Position numbers and translations under genes: made by a program
Notes under the pieces: generated by a model
What the model was told of the DNA's origin: nothing
Seen by the model: the letters and a program-made list of their open reading frames with translations, nothing else
Database searches by the model: none
Part shown: piece after piece, positions 1-6,322 of the stretch
Layout of the letters: each line of letters starts with the position of its first letter
How positions within the stretch are numbered: position 1 is the first letter of the stretch
Source: Desulfobacteraceae bacterium
Lineage (GTDB): Bacteria; Desulfobacterota; Desulfobacteria; Desulfobacterales; Desulfosalsimonadaceae
Assembly (NCBI GenBank): GCA_007131845.1
Contig: SLPT01000186.1
Location: forward strand, 1 to 8,990
Reading direction: 5' to 3'
DNA length: 8,990 nucleotides

Positions 1-333
1 CAAATGCCTCATCGTCGATGTAACCGTAGTCTTCCAGACGCGAAATCGCGGATTGAACGGCCTCTGGGTCGAAACCCTTTTTTCGAGGTACCAAAGTATT
101 TCCTTTCTGCTGCGCGCCCGGAAGGAAAGATAGTGAAGGGACCGCTCAAAGGCCTGTTCGCGTTCATCGGAGCGTTTCAGGGACTCCAGTTGGTTTTCAT
201 CCACCGGCTGGCCGGCGTGAAGCGTCATGGCAATCTTCGATGATACGGAAAAAGCGTATTCGTCGTCGATGTAGACGTTATACCGGTTGCGGTTTCTTTT
301 CTGGGGAGTGATGGCTGTAATTTGGCGGGCCAT
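1..333 (-). CDS. recX: RecX family recombination regulator, N-terminal part, frame broken
   Basis: RecX proteins bind RecA filaments in the cytoplasm and limit RecA activity. The start is ATG at 333-331; it cannot lie further upstream because the in-frame TAG at 345-343 ends the preceding gene. The N-terminus runs MARQITAITPQKRNRNRY, then a YNVYIDDEYAFSV strand typical of the family, then helices including SLHYLSFRARSRKEILWYL. After Glu84-Lys85 the frame goes wrong: continued reading gives an unrelated but stop-free tail to the edge. Re-reading one base (or adding one A to the A6 run at 83-78) gives KKGFDPEAVQSAISRLEDYG and then YIDDEAF, exactly the RecX repeat pattern. About 110 of the usual 150-200 residues are visible; the C-terminus is outside the window. 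There is no strong ribosome binding site, so translation is probably coupled to the upstream GTPase gene. The family call is firm. Whether the gene is intact, mutated or mis-sequenced is open. Confidence 0.82.
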   Translation of the reverse strand, partial: MARQITAITPQKRNRNRYNVYIDDEYAFSVSSKIAMTLHAGQPVDENQLESLKRSDEREQAFERSLHYLSFRARSRKEILWYLEKRVSTQRPFNPRFRVWKTTVTSTMRHL

Positions 334-342
334 GGCGTCAGG

Positions 343-1842
343 CTATGGTTTTGTGACAATCGTAAAGGTGCTTTCCTGATCGTTTTCGCCCTCGCCGTTT
401 TCCGGGATGTCTTCTTCATTTTCGTCTGCTTCTGCTTCCCGGTCCTCATCGCGCATAATATCATTGATTTCGTTTAAGGCGGTGCGCACTTCCCGGGTTC
501 CTTCTATCCATACCCGGTGGATCGACCGGTATTCGCTTTTGACCTCGGCCAGCGAAAAGCGTCCCCTTTTCCGGGATAAAAAGTCGGCGACCAATGCCCG
601 GACAGCCTGCCAGCTGTCTCGCCGGGTTTGGTTATCCAGCGGTATAAGCTGGTTGATGTTTCGCATCTGCCTGCGGTGGAATATGCGCTCCATGATCCGC
701 AGCGGAAGAAATTTCCATGCCACCAGGACCAGCAGGAACAGGGCGGAGGCAATGCCCATGACACCAGGATCGAGAGGACCGTCAAGTCCCTGCTGGTTGG
801 CAGCGGCAAACGCCGTAATCACGGACGCGACAGCGCCGACGGCCAGACCGGCTGCCCACGTGCGCAGCCTGAGCTTTCGGAGGCGCAGGCGGTAGTTGAT
901 GAGGGCCTCCAGAAAATGATCGAGGCGCTCCGAGTGGGTTTCGATAAAGGACGCGAGGTTGTCGAGCCTTTTCTGGGGCGCTTCGAGCACCGAAGTCTTG
1001 AGCATTTTGCGCTGGTTCTGGAGATGGTAGAGAAAACTCGTGCTATCCTCCGATCCGCGCGTGCGAACGGCGGTTGCCGCGCGCAGGGAATACGTCAGGT
1101 TGATGGTGGGGATATCCTTTCTGCCCGTTATCTGGGAAAGATTCCAGCACAGGGTTCCGTATACCTGCAGCAGATCCGCAAGGGAGGAGCACTCGTCAAT
1201 GCGGTTTAAAACGAACAGGACCCGGTCTTCGAAGGTCCTGGCCGAGATGGTTTCCCGGAGGCTGGTGTGGGCCTCCCGGACGGTGCCGGCCTTGTGGGGA
1301 TCGAACAGGACGAGTACCAGATCGGCAAGCTGGGCGAGGTCCCCGATGACGTCCTGGTAGTTGTAGCCCCGGTCCCGTTCGGTGATGCTGTCAAGCATTC
1401 CCGGTGTGTCGATGAGGGCCAGGTTGCGCAAAAAAGGGGAGTTCACCTTCTTAAGCCGGAAATGGGCGGCAAACCGGTGCCCGTGTTTTCTGAGGATCTC
1501 GAATGGATATTCCGGGTCATTGAGCAGGAATTTACCGTCTCTCACCTCCGTGGTCTGGATTGGATCGCCCTCGGGGACGTTTTCATCGAAGGAGATGATG
1601 GTAAATGAATCGTCCGTGGGGGCCTGGCCCACCGCCTGGATATCGGCCCCCAGAAACTCGTTGATCAGGGTCGACTTCCCGGAAGAGTAGTTTCCCAGGA
1701 TCAGAACCATGGGGCGCCACTTGATGGTGGTTTCCAGCGGAACATCGCTGTAGCCGTATTTCAGGGCCACGGGGGACAGGTAGGTCCGAACCAGGTCGAC
1801 CATTTCCGTTCGAAGCGAATTGATGTAGTTTTCCCGGTACAT
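343..1842 (-). CDS. EHD-like bacterial dynamin-family GTPase with C-terminal membrane anchor
   Basis: This is a 499-residue GTPase expected to act at the cytoplasmic face of the inner membrane. Seen in order: P-loop GNYSSGKST at residues 50-58; switch I region APTDDSF near 74-80, with Thr76 as the likely catalytic threonine; DTPG at 145-148; NRID at 213-216. The stretch LVLVLFDPHKAG (175-186) resembles the LLFDAHK stretch of eukaryotic EHD proteins, which argues for the EHD/dynamin group over Era-type or septin-like GTPases. A basic helical region (about 285-327) leads to two hydrophobic segments (about 328-348 and 361-381). Next come a second basic stretch and a very acidic tail (about 463-490). 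Family members remodel or tether membranes; that role is inferred here. The start at 1842 has a GGGAGG site only 3 bases upstream, which is close but usable. The recX start follows 9 bases after the stop in the same frame, suggesting one transcript. Confidence 0.85.
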   Translation of the reverse strand: MYRENYINSLRTEMVDLVRTYLSPVALKYGYSDVPLETTIKWRPMVLILGNYSSGKSTLINEFLGADIQAVGQAPTDDSFTIISFDENVPEGDPIQTTEVRDGKFLLNDPEYPFEILRKHGHRFAAHFRLKKVNSPFLRNLALIDTPGMLDSITERDRGYNYQDVIGDLAQLADLVLVLFDPHKAGTVREAHTSLRETISARTFEDRVLFVLNRIDECSSLADLLQVYGTLCWNLSQITGRKDIPTINLTYSLRAATAVRTRGSEDSTSFLYHLQNQRKMLKTSVLEAPQKRLDNLASFIETHSERLDHFLEALINYRLRLRKLRLRTWAAGLAVGAVASVITAFAAANQQGLDGPLDPGVMGIASALFLLVLVAWKFLPLRIMERIFHRRQMRNINQLIPLDNQTRRDSWQAVRALVADFLSRKRGRFSLAEVKSEYRSIHRVWIEGTREVRTALNEINDIMRDEDREAEADENEEDIPENGEGENDQESTFTIVTKP

Positions 1843-1845
1843 TTT

Positions 1846-1851
1846 CCTCCC
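1846..1851 (-). promoter_or_regulatory. Ribosome binding site of the dynamin-like gene
   Basis: On the minus strand this reads GGGAGG, followed by AAA and then ATG. It supports the start at 1842, although the 3-base spacing is shorter than the usual 5-9. Confidence 0.6.
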
Positions 1852-1891
1852 GGCAGAAGTAGCTTTGAAGAAAGCAGTGGTTTTGCGTGCG

Positions 1892-1920
1892 ATCGCCCGA
1901 ATTTCCGAACAATCGCCCGA
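1892..1920. repeat. 9-bp direct repeat ATCGCCCGA at 20-bp period, candidate operator
   Basis: ATCGCCCGA occurs at 1892-1900 and again, without mismatch, at 1912-1920. The two copies are offset by exactly 20 bp, close to two helical turns, and separated by ATTTCCGAACA. They lie between the divergent genes, 50-78 bp upstream of the dynamin-like start. They fall downstream of the candidate minus-strand promoter, so they would also be present in that gene's leader RNA. Same-face spacing is typical of tandem protein-binding sites. No known regulator motif was recognised. Confidence 0.4.
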
Positions 1921-1943
1921 TCCGGTTTCCCCTTGTTATTTTT

Positions 1944-1959
1944 ACCCGTTTTGGCGGGT
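1944..1959. repeat. Small inverted repeat ACCCG/CGGGT in divergent region
   Basis: ACCCG at 1944-1948 and CGGGT at 1955-1959 can form a 5-bp stem with a 6-base loop. There is no T-run of terminator quality directly after it on either strand. It may be an operator half-site pair, a leader hairpin, or chance. Confidence 0.25.
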
Positions 1960-1969
1960 TTCATAACAA

Positions 1970-1998
1970 TACGTATCAACAAAACCGGAAAGGGTCAA
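1970..1998 (-). promoter_or_regulatory. Candidate promoter for the dynamin-like gene and recX
   Basis: On the minus strand, TTGACC (1998-1993) is followed after 17 bases by TACGTA (1975-1970). The -35 element is good and the -10 is weak (4 of 6 to TATAAT). It would give a leader of about 120 bases before the GTPase start, containing the 20-bp-spaced repeat. Inferred from consensus only. Confidence 0.3.
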
Positions 1999-2032
1999 GC
2001 AGTTGAATCCCCTGGCCGAATGAGCAAAGGAC

Positions 2033-2060
2033 TTGATAATTTCGCCTTAGGGTATAAGAT
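2033..2060 (+). promoter_or_regulatory. Candidate promoter for the histidine kinase gene
   Basis: TTGATA at 2033-2038 is followed after 16 bases by TAAGAT at 2055-2060; an overlapping TATAAG at 2053-2058 is closer to consensus but gives only a 14-base spacer. Transcription from here would start near 2067, leaving about 48 bases before the ATG at 2115. It would exclude the ATG at 2076 as a well-supported start, since almost no leader would remain ahead of it. Consensus-based only. Confidence 0.4.
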
Positions 2061-2103
2061 GGTTATCCAAAAACAATGGTCAACAGCCGACCGGACAACG
2101 CCC

Positions 2104-2110
2104 AAGGAGG
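2104..2110 (+). promoter_or_regulatory. Ribosome binding site fixing the histidine kinase start
   Basis: AAGGAGG lies 4 bases before the ATG at 2115. The in-frame ATG at 2076, 13 codons earlier, has no comparable site, and its extra residues are polar and family-unlike. The start at 2115 is therefore preferred. Confidence 0.75.
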
Positions 2111-2114
2111 GAAG

Positions 2115-3857
2115 ATGGCTCCTGCATACAATATAACCCGAAAGCGGATCGTTTGCATCAGCCGGTTGGTAGCAGCCATTGCTCTGATAGGCTTTATCTC
2201 CCTGTCCCGGGAAAACGGCATGCATGCCGCCGGATATTTCTTTATCGCCTTTTACTTAGGGACTTGTCTACTGATTTTTTGCATACCCGGCAGCTGGTTC
2301 TACGACAGCCGCCTGCTGTATGGGATTATTCTTTTTGATGCGTTTTTGATCTTTATCGGCATGCACCTTTTCGGTCTGGCGGGGGAGAATCGCCCCCCGG
2401 CGTATATTTTAATTTTCATTGTCCTATGCATTGCCGTATTCGGAGCCCGGCTGAAATATCTCATGATCAGCGCAGTGTTTTTTGCCGGAATGTACGTCTG
2501 GATTCCATATGATACGAACCATCTGATCCGGGAGGCAGCAGCGGGCCATTATCTCATGCTGTCGCTGATCGCGGCGATCGCTTCGTTTACAGGCTTTCCC
2601 GTCACCACGGTATCCAGCGACAGCAGCACCCGTCTTCGGGAAACCGAGCGGCAGTACCGGCTGCTTTTCGATTCATCGAACGTTTTTGCTTTTACCGTAA
2701 ACCGTTTTGGTGAATTTTTATCCGCCAATCCGAGTCTCTATATGCACCACGGATTTTCGGATGAAATCGAAATTTTAGGGATTGCATACTCAGAGCTCCA
2801 GGTCCGGGAAGAAGCCGACCGGTTCATGGAGCATCTCCGGATAGTATTCGACACCGGGACGTCCGTAGAGTATGAGGCATTTGATCCGCATAGAAAGAAG
2901 TGGTATTCCACGGCGCTGACGCCCATCCGTGAGCCGGAAGCGGATGAAGTATATGCCGTCGGCGGGGTTTCCCGGGATATCACCGAGCGGGTGGTCAAGG
3001 AGGTGGAGCTTCGAAATGCCTATGACACCCTTCGGGAGACCCGGGACCAGTTGATCCAGAAGGATAAAATGGCGGCTTTGGGCCGGCTGGCATCGGGCAT
3101 TGCGCACGAGATCCGGAACCCCATGGAGATCATCCTGATGGGGATCGATTTTTTGGAAAACAGGATCGATGCGTCCGATACCATAGGGAAGCAGTCATTG
3201 GACCGCATTTACAATGCTGCCGAACGGGTCAACAATATCATCAACGATATTTTGAAGTTTTCCCGGAAGACGGCCTTTGATATAGAAGAGGTGAATGTCT
3301 GTACCCTGGTCGATGAAGTCCTGGAACTGGCAGCGCATCTCACGGAAAAAAACGGCATTGAGGTCAGAACGCAGATTTCCGCCGAAACGCTTACGGTCGC
3401 CGCGAACCGGAACATGCTGGAGCAGGTGATGCTCAATCTCGTTCACAACGCGGTCGATGCCATGTCCGCAGTTCCGGAAAAGATCCTGACCATCCGGATA
3501 TCGGTTGCCGGGGTGCAATCGGTGGGATATAAGGCTGGCTACAGGAAAGCCGATTATTTTCGGGTAGGGGACTCGATGGTCGTCATTGAGGTGGCCGATA
3601 CCGGTAAGGGAATGGACAAGGATGTCCTGACCAAGCTCTTCGAGCCGTTTTTTACCACCAAGGAGACCGGCAAGGGGACCGGGCTGGGACTGAGCCTCGC
3701 GCTTATGATCATGGACCGGATGCGTGGCACCATCGATGTTTCCAGCGCACCCGGAGAAGGATCCGTATTTTATGTCCGGCTGCAGCCAGCCTGGATGATC
3801 AATGCCATGAAAGAGGATGAAAAAAATGGATTCGAAGACAAAAGTACTTATTATTGA
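2115..3857 (+). CDS. Membrane-bound PAS-domain sensor histidine kinase
   Basis: This is a 580-residue inner-membrane sensor that autophosphorylates on histidine and passes phosphate to a response regulator. Residues 11-165 hold about six hydrophobic segments (about 11-30, 38-58, 66-88, 95-112, 114-131, 145-165) with little periplasmic sequence, so it may sense the membrane or something within it. A PAS domain follows (about 178-295, ending in the usual GVSRDITER). A coiled linker (294-318) precedes the dimerisation helix with GIAHEIRNP and phospho-acceptor His331. The catalytic domain shows the N box NLVHNAVDA (441-449), G1 DTGKGM (495-500), F box FEPFFTTK (509-516) and G2 GTGLGL (521-526), all intact. 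About 25 residues (464-488) are inserted between the N and G1 boxes, which is tolerated in this family. Its 3' end overlaps the receiver gene, its probable partner. The ligand cannot be read from the sequence. Confidence 0.9.
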   Translation: MAPAYNITRKRIVCISRLVAAIALIGFISLSRENGMHAAGYFFIAFYLGTCLLIFCIPGSWFYDSRLLYGIILFDAFLIFIGMHLFGLAGENRPPAYILIFIVLCIAVFGARLKYLMISAVFFAGMYVWIPYDTNHLIREAAAGHYLMLSLIAAIASFTGFPVTTVSSDSSTRLRETERQYRLLFDSSNVFAFTVNRFGEFLSANPSLYMHHGFSDEIEILGIAYSELQVREEADRFMEHLRIVFDTGTSVEYEAFDPHRKKWYSTALTPIREPEADEVYAVGGVSRDITERVVKEVELRNAYDTLRETRDQLIQKDKMAALGRLASGIAHEIRNPMEIILMGIDFLENRIDASDTIGKQSLDRIYNAAERVNNIINDILKFSRKTAFDIEEVNVCTLVDEVLELAAHLTEKNGIEVRTQISAETLTVAANRNMLEQVMLNLVHNAVDAMSAVPEKILTIRISVAGVQSVGYKAGYRKADYFRVGDSMVVIEVADTGKGMDKDVLTKLFEPFFTTKETGKGTGLGLSLALMIMDRMRGTIDVSSAPGEGSVFYVRLQPAWMINAMKEDEKNGFEDKSTYY

Positions 3858-4227
3858 CGACGAGGAAGATTTCTGCTTTTTCGTCCGGGAGAACCTGATC
3901 CATACCGAACAGTTCGAGGTTTTCGTGGCAACAAACGGCGCCTATGGAATCGATCTTGCGCGCAGGCGGAAGCCGGATATCATTCTTCTGGATCTCATGA
4001 TGCCGGATATGTCCGGTGAGCAGGTGGCCGACGAATTGAGCCAGTCGGAAGAGACAGCCGGCATACCGAAAATATTTCTTACCGCCCTGGCAACCCGGGC
4101 GGATACAGGCGACAATGTGCTGAAGAAAACCGGGGAGTCGTATTTCATTGCCAAGCCGGTGCGTACGAAGGAGTTGATCGCCGCCATACGGGAAGCGCTT
4201 GGAGAGCATGACGCCCGCCCGTTTTGA
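3826..4227 (+). CDS. Stand-alone receiver-domain response regulator
   Basis: This is a CheY-like protein of 133 residues with no output domain. Acidic pocket Asp11-Asp12, phospho-acceptor Asp56 in LLDLMMPDMSG, Thr86 in IFLTALAT and Lys110 in FIAKPV are all present, so it should be phosphorylatable. Lacking a DNA-binding domain, it probably acts by protein contact or as a phosphorelay intermediate. The start at 3826 is preferred because AAGAGG at 3811-3816 lies 9 bases upstream. The alternative ATG at 3817 abuts that site and adds only MKK. The gene overlaps the kinase gene by 32 bases, pointing to translational coupling and a cognate pair. After the stop there is a 115-base gap to the importer operon on the same strand, so read-through into the importer genes is possible. 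Confidence 0.87.
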   Translation: MDSKTKVLIIDDEEDFCFFVRENLIHTEQFEVFVATNGAYGIDLARRRKPDIILLDLMMPDMSGEQVADELSQSEETAGIPKIFLTALATRADTGDNVLKKTGESYFIAKPVRTKELIAAIREALGEHDARPF

Positions 4228-4288
4228 ACGGTTTAAAATCCCTTAAGATACTTTCCGGATGAAGCGCCCTGTTAATGAAACGATTTTT

Positions 4289-4302
4289 ATCCGGGGCCGG
4301 AT
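4289..4302 (+). terminator. Weak hairpin, possible attenuator or terminator
   Basis: ATCCG and CGGAT flank GGGC, giving a 5-bp stem with a 4-base loop. A T5 run precedes it, but the following GTCTGTTT is only mildly T-rich. It would be a poor intrinsic terminator and could instead be a partial attenuator between the receiver and importer genes. Confidence 0.22.
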
Positions 4303-4319
4303 GTCTGTTTCCTGCAGAA

Positions 4320-4336
4320 TCATCCATCCGGGATGA
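4320..4336 (+). promoter_or_regulatory. Hairpin next to the btuF start
   Basis: TCATCC (4320-4325) and GGATGA (4331-4336) can pair as a perfect 6-bp stem with a 5-base loop, ending 6 bases before the ATG at 4343. It covers the place where a Shine-Dalgarno site should be, and no good site is visible there. It may lower initiation; this is inferred. Confidence 0.3.
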
Positions 4337-4342
4337 CGAAAG

Positions 4343-5311
4343 ATGCCCATGTTTTATACAAGTTTATTGCGTACAGACCGGCAAGTGACAACCATCCTGT
4401 ATGTGCTGTACGCGGCCGTGGCCGCGGTTCTACTGTTTTACGGGACTGCGTTTGCAGAAGATGACAGTCTCGTAAGCGTAACGGATCACGAGGGCCGGAC
4501 GGTGAAGGTTCCTGCCGCCCCTTCGCGGGTGATTTCCCTTGCTCCTTCCATCACGGAAATCGTTTTTGCTCTGGACCAGTCGCACAAGCTCGTGGGAGCG
4601 ACACGGTTCAGCAATTACCCGGATGACGCAACCCGCCTTCCCCGCGTGGGGTCCTATGTTCAACTGGATATCGAAAAGATCGTGGCCCTGGAGCCGGATC
4701 TTTGCATCGCCATCAAGGACGGCAATCCCGTCCGGACGGTTCGGCGACTGGAGCGGCTGGGCATACCGGTTTTTGCGATTCACCCCATGGAAATCGACGC
4801 GGTGCTCCGTTCGATTCGCGATATCGGGGAACTCCTTGGCGCCGACCCGGAAGCCTCCATGCTGATCTCGACCATTCAGGACCGCATGGCGGCGGTGGAT
4901 GCGAAGATTGCCGAAGTTTCCGGCAGGCCGTCCGTCTTTTTTCAAATCGGAATAGCCCCCATCGTTTCGGCGGGAGAGGGTACCTTTATCGATGAGTTGA
5001 TCGAGCGCGCAGGAGGCGTCAATGCTGCCGGCAAATATCCCGGGTATCCGCGCTTCACCCGCGAGGAGGTCCTGATGATGGCCCCGGATGTGATGATCCT
5101 CACATCCATGGATCGCCAAAAGGTGTTCGACGATGTCCTGCGGGACTGGCAGCAGTGGGATAATCTTCCAGCCGTTCGCGAAGGACGGATCCACATGGTC
5201 GACTCCGACCTGTATGACCGCCCGTCACCCCGGCTGATCGACGGCCTGGAGGAGCTTGCAGCCCTTCTTCATCCCGATATTTTCAACACACAATCCCCTG
5301 ACAGCCCGTAA
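4343..5311 (+). CDS. btuF: Periplasmic cobalamin-type substrate-binding protein
   Basis: This 322-residue class III (helical-backbone) binding protein captures its ligand in the periplasm and delivers it to the permease encoded next. A signal peptide is clear: Arg10 and Arg13, a hydrophobic core (about 16-34), and a probable cut after AFA at residue 38. The mature part opens with VSVTDHEGRTVKVP. It then shows the BtuF-like RVISLAPSITEIVFAL (62-77), LVGATRFSNYP (83-93) and IEKIVALEPDL (110-120). Near the end, DSDLYDRPSPRLIDGLEEL (287-305) corresponds to the SDWFERASPR region of E. coli BtuF. This favours corrinoids over ferric siderophores, though the families are hard to separate by eye. No lipobox Cys is present. 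The start at 4343 lacks a good ribosome binding site; an in-frame GTG at 4385 would still give a short signal peptide. The stop TAA directly abuts the permease ATG. Confidence 0.82.
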   Translation: MPMFYTSLLRTDRQVTTILYVLYAAVAAVLLFYGTAFAEDDSLVSVTDHEGRTVKVPAAPSRVISLAPSITEIVFALDQSHKLVGATRFSNYPDDATRLPRVGSYVQLDIEKIVALEPDLCIAIKDGNPVRTVRRLERLGIPVFAIHPMEIDAVLRSIRDIGELLGADPEASMLISTIQDRMAAVDAKIAEVSGRPSVFFQIGIAPIVSAGEGTFIDELIERAGGVNAAGKYPGYPRFTREEVLMMAPDVMILTSMDRQKVFDDVLRDWQQWDNLPAVREGRIHMVDSDLYDRPSPRLIDGLEELAALLHPDIFNTQSPDSP

Positions 5312-6322
5312 ATGGCCGATATGATCCTGCCTGCTATCGTGAAGCGAATTGCCCTGATTTCCGGGGTGTCCATCCTTTTCCTATTGGGGACCATGTTTCT
5401 GGGGATCTCTATGGGATCATCGGGAGCCGGATGGGGTGCAATCCGGGATACCGTTGCAGCCCTGAACGAGCCCGGCAGTTCGGCTCATGCCATCATCTGG
5501 CAGATCCGGTTTCCCCGGGTGATGCTGGCGGCCCTTGTGGGGGCGGTGCTGTCCATTGGCGGGCTGGTCTTTCAGGCCATTTTGCGCAATCCCCTGGCCG
5601 AGCCCTATATCCTTGGCATTTCCGGCGGCGCGGCCATCGGCGCCATCATCGGCATTCTGCTGGGGCTTACCGGTTTTCTTGGATCCGGAATTCTTGCTTT
5701 TGCCGGCGGCATGGCGACGCTTTTTCTGGTGCTTGGCATCGCATCCGGGCCGACGATGCTCAGGAAGGAATCCCTTCTGCTTTCCGGCGTCATGGTCAAT
5801 GCCTTTTGCGGCGCGGTGATCATGTTTCTGATATCCCTTTCCATGGATGCCCGGCTTCACAATATCATGTTCTGGCTTATGGGGGATCTCTCGGCTTCGG
5901 GACCGGCGGAGGTGGGGGCGCTTGCATTGGTGGTGCTGCCGTGTTTCCTGGTGATCTTCCTGATATCCCACTCCATGAATCTGCTGCTTATGGGCCGCGA
6001 GATGGCCCACTCCATGGGCGTAAATGTCAGGGTTATCACGGTGGGGCTTTTGATGCTCACATCCTTTATGATCTCCGCCACCGTGGCCCAGGTCGGCCTG
6101 ATCGCATTTGTCGGCCTGGTCGTGCCGCACCTGCTGCGGCTGCTTCTGGGGGCCGACCACCGGGAGCTGGTTCCGGCGTGCATATTCGGCGGGGCGGCCT
6201 ATATGGTGCTGTGCGATCTTTTGGCAAGAATTCTTCCCCGCCACGGCGAGATGCCGGTGGGCGTGATTACTGCCATGGTGGGGGCACCGTTGTTTATCTA
6301 TCTGCTGAGGAGATCCGGGTAA
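5312..6322 (+). CDS. btuC: FecCD/BtuC-type ABC importer permease
   Basis: This 336-residue inner-membrane protein is of usual length for the family, whose members have about ten transmembrane helices and work as a homodimer forming the translocation path. Family marks seen: IRFPRVMLAALVGAVLSIGG (65-84), then FQAILRNPLAEPYILG (87-102) and GISGGAAIGA (102-111). After these come the GLIAFVGLVVPHLLRLLLG stretch (262-280) with the coupling region that contacts the ATPase, and the C-terminal GEMPVGVITAMVGAPLFIYL (312-331). Hydrophobic segments fill the rest. The ATG follows the binding-protein stop with no gap (TAA|ATG), and there is no separate ribosome binding site, so initiation is probably by coupling. 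An in-frame ATG at 5321 is an alternative. Its stop overlaps the ATPase start. The substrate is inferred to be a corrinoid from the neighbouring binding protein; iron-siderophore uptake is the alternative. Confidence 0.87.
   Translation: MADMILPAIVKRIALISGVSILFLLGTMFLGISMGSSGAGWGAIRDTVAALNEPGSSAHAIIWQIRFPRVMLAALVGAVLSIGGLVFQAILRNPLAEPYILGISGGAAIGAIIGILLGLTGFLGSGILAFAGGMATLFLVLGIASGPTMLRKESLLLSGVMVNAFCGAVIMFLISLSMDARLHNIMFWLMGDLSASGPAEVGALALVVLPCFLVIFLISHSMNLLLMGREMAHSMGVNVRVITVGLLMLTSFMISATVAQVGLIAFVGLVVPHLLRLLLGADHRELVPACIFGGAAYMVLCDLLARILPRHGEMPVGVITAMVGAPLFIYLLRRSG
6307..6312 (+). promoter_or_regulatory. Ribosome binding site of the ATPase gene inside btuC
   Basis: GAGGAG lies within the last codons of the permease gene, 9 bases before the ATG at 6322. 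It fixes the ATPase start, since the same frame stays open far upstream. Confidence 0.6.

Larger units (their letters stand above)
4228..4342 (+). other. Gap before the importer operon; no riboswitch recognised
   Basis: This short gap was searched by eye for a cobalamin riboswitch because the downstream genes look like a corrinoid importer. No B12-box-like conserved core is seen, and 115 bases would be too short for the full element. It holds two inverted repeats (4289-4302 and 4320-4336) and a possible 25-codon open frame (4259-4336) without a ribosome binding site. No strong promoter was found, which is compatible with read-through from the kinase-receiver pair. Confidence 0.4.

Noticed and set aside
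1889..1896. GCGATCGC palindrome, as in cyanobacterial HIP1 repeats; another copy at 2574-2581.
   Set aside because: Only two copies were noticed, one of them inside a coding region. That does not show over-representation, and nothing else suggests a cyanobacterium.
2076..2114. Earlier ATG for the histidine kinase, adding 13 residues.
   Set aside because: No ribosome binding site precedes it, whereas AAGGAGG stands just before the ATG at 2115. The extra residues are polar, ahead of the first membrane segment.
4259..4336. A 25-codon open frame before btuF (MKRPVNETIF..., in frame with btuF and ended by TGA), possibly a leader peptide.
   Set aside because: No ribosome binding site, no run of regulatory codons, and a length expected by chance.
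5431..6321. The frame of the importer ATPase stays open upstream for about 297 codons inside the permease gene.
   Set aside because: The extension overlaps an intact FecCD permease in another frame, is rich in Gly/Arg/His as expected of GC-rich shadow frames, and shows no domain. GAGGAG before 6322 marks the real start.
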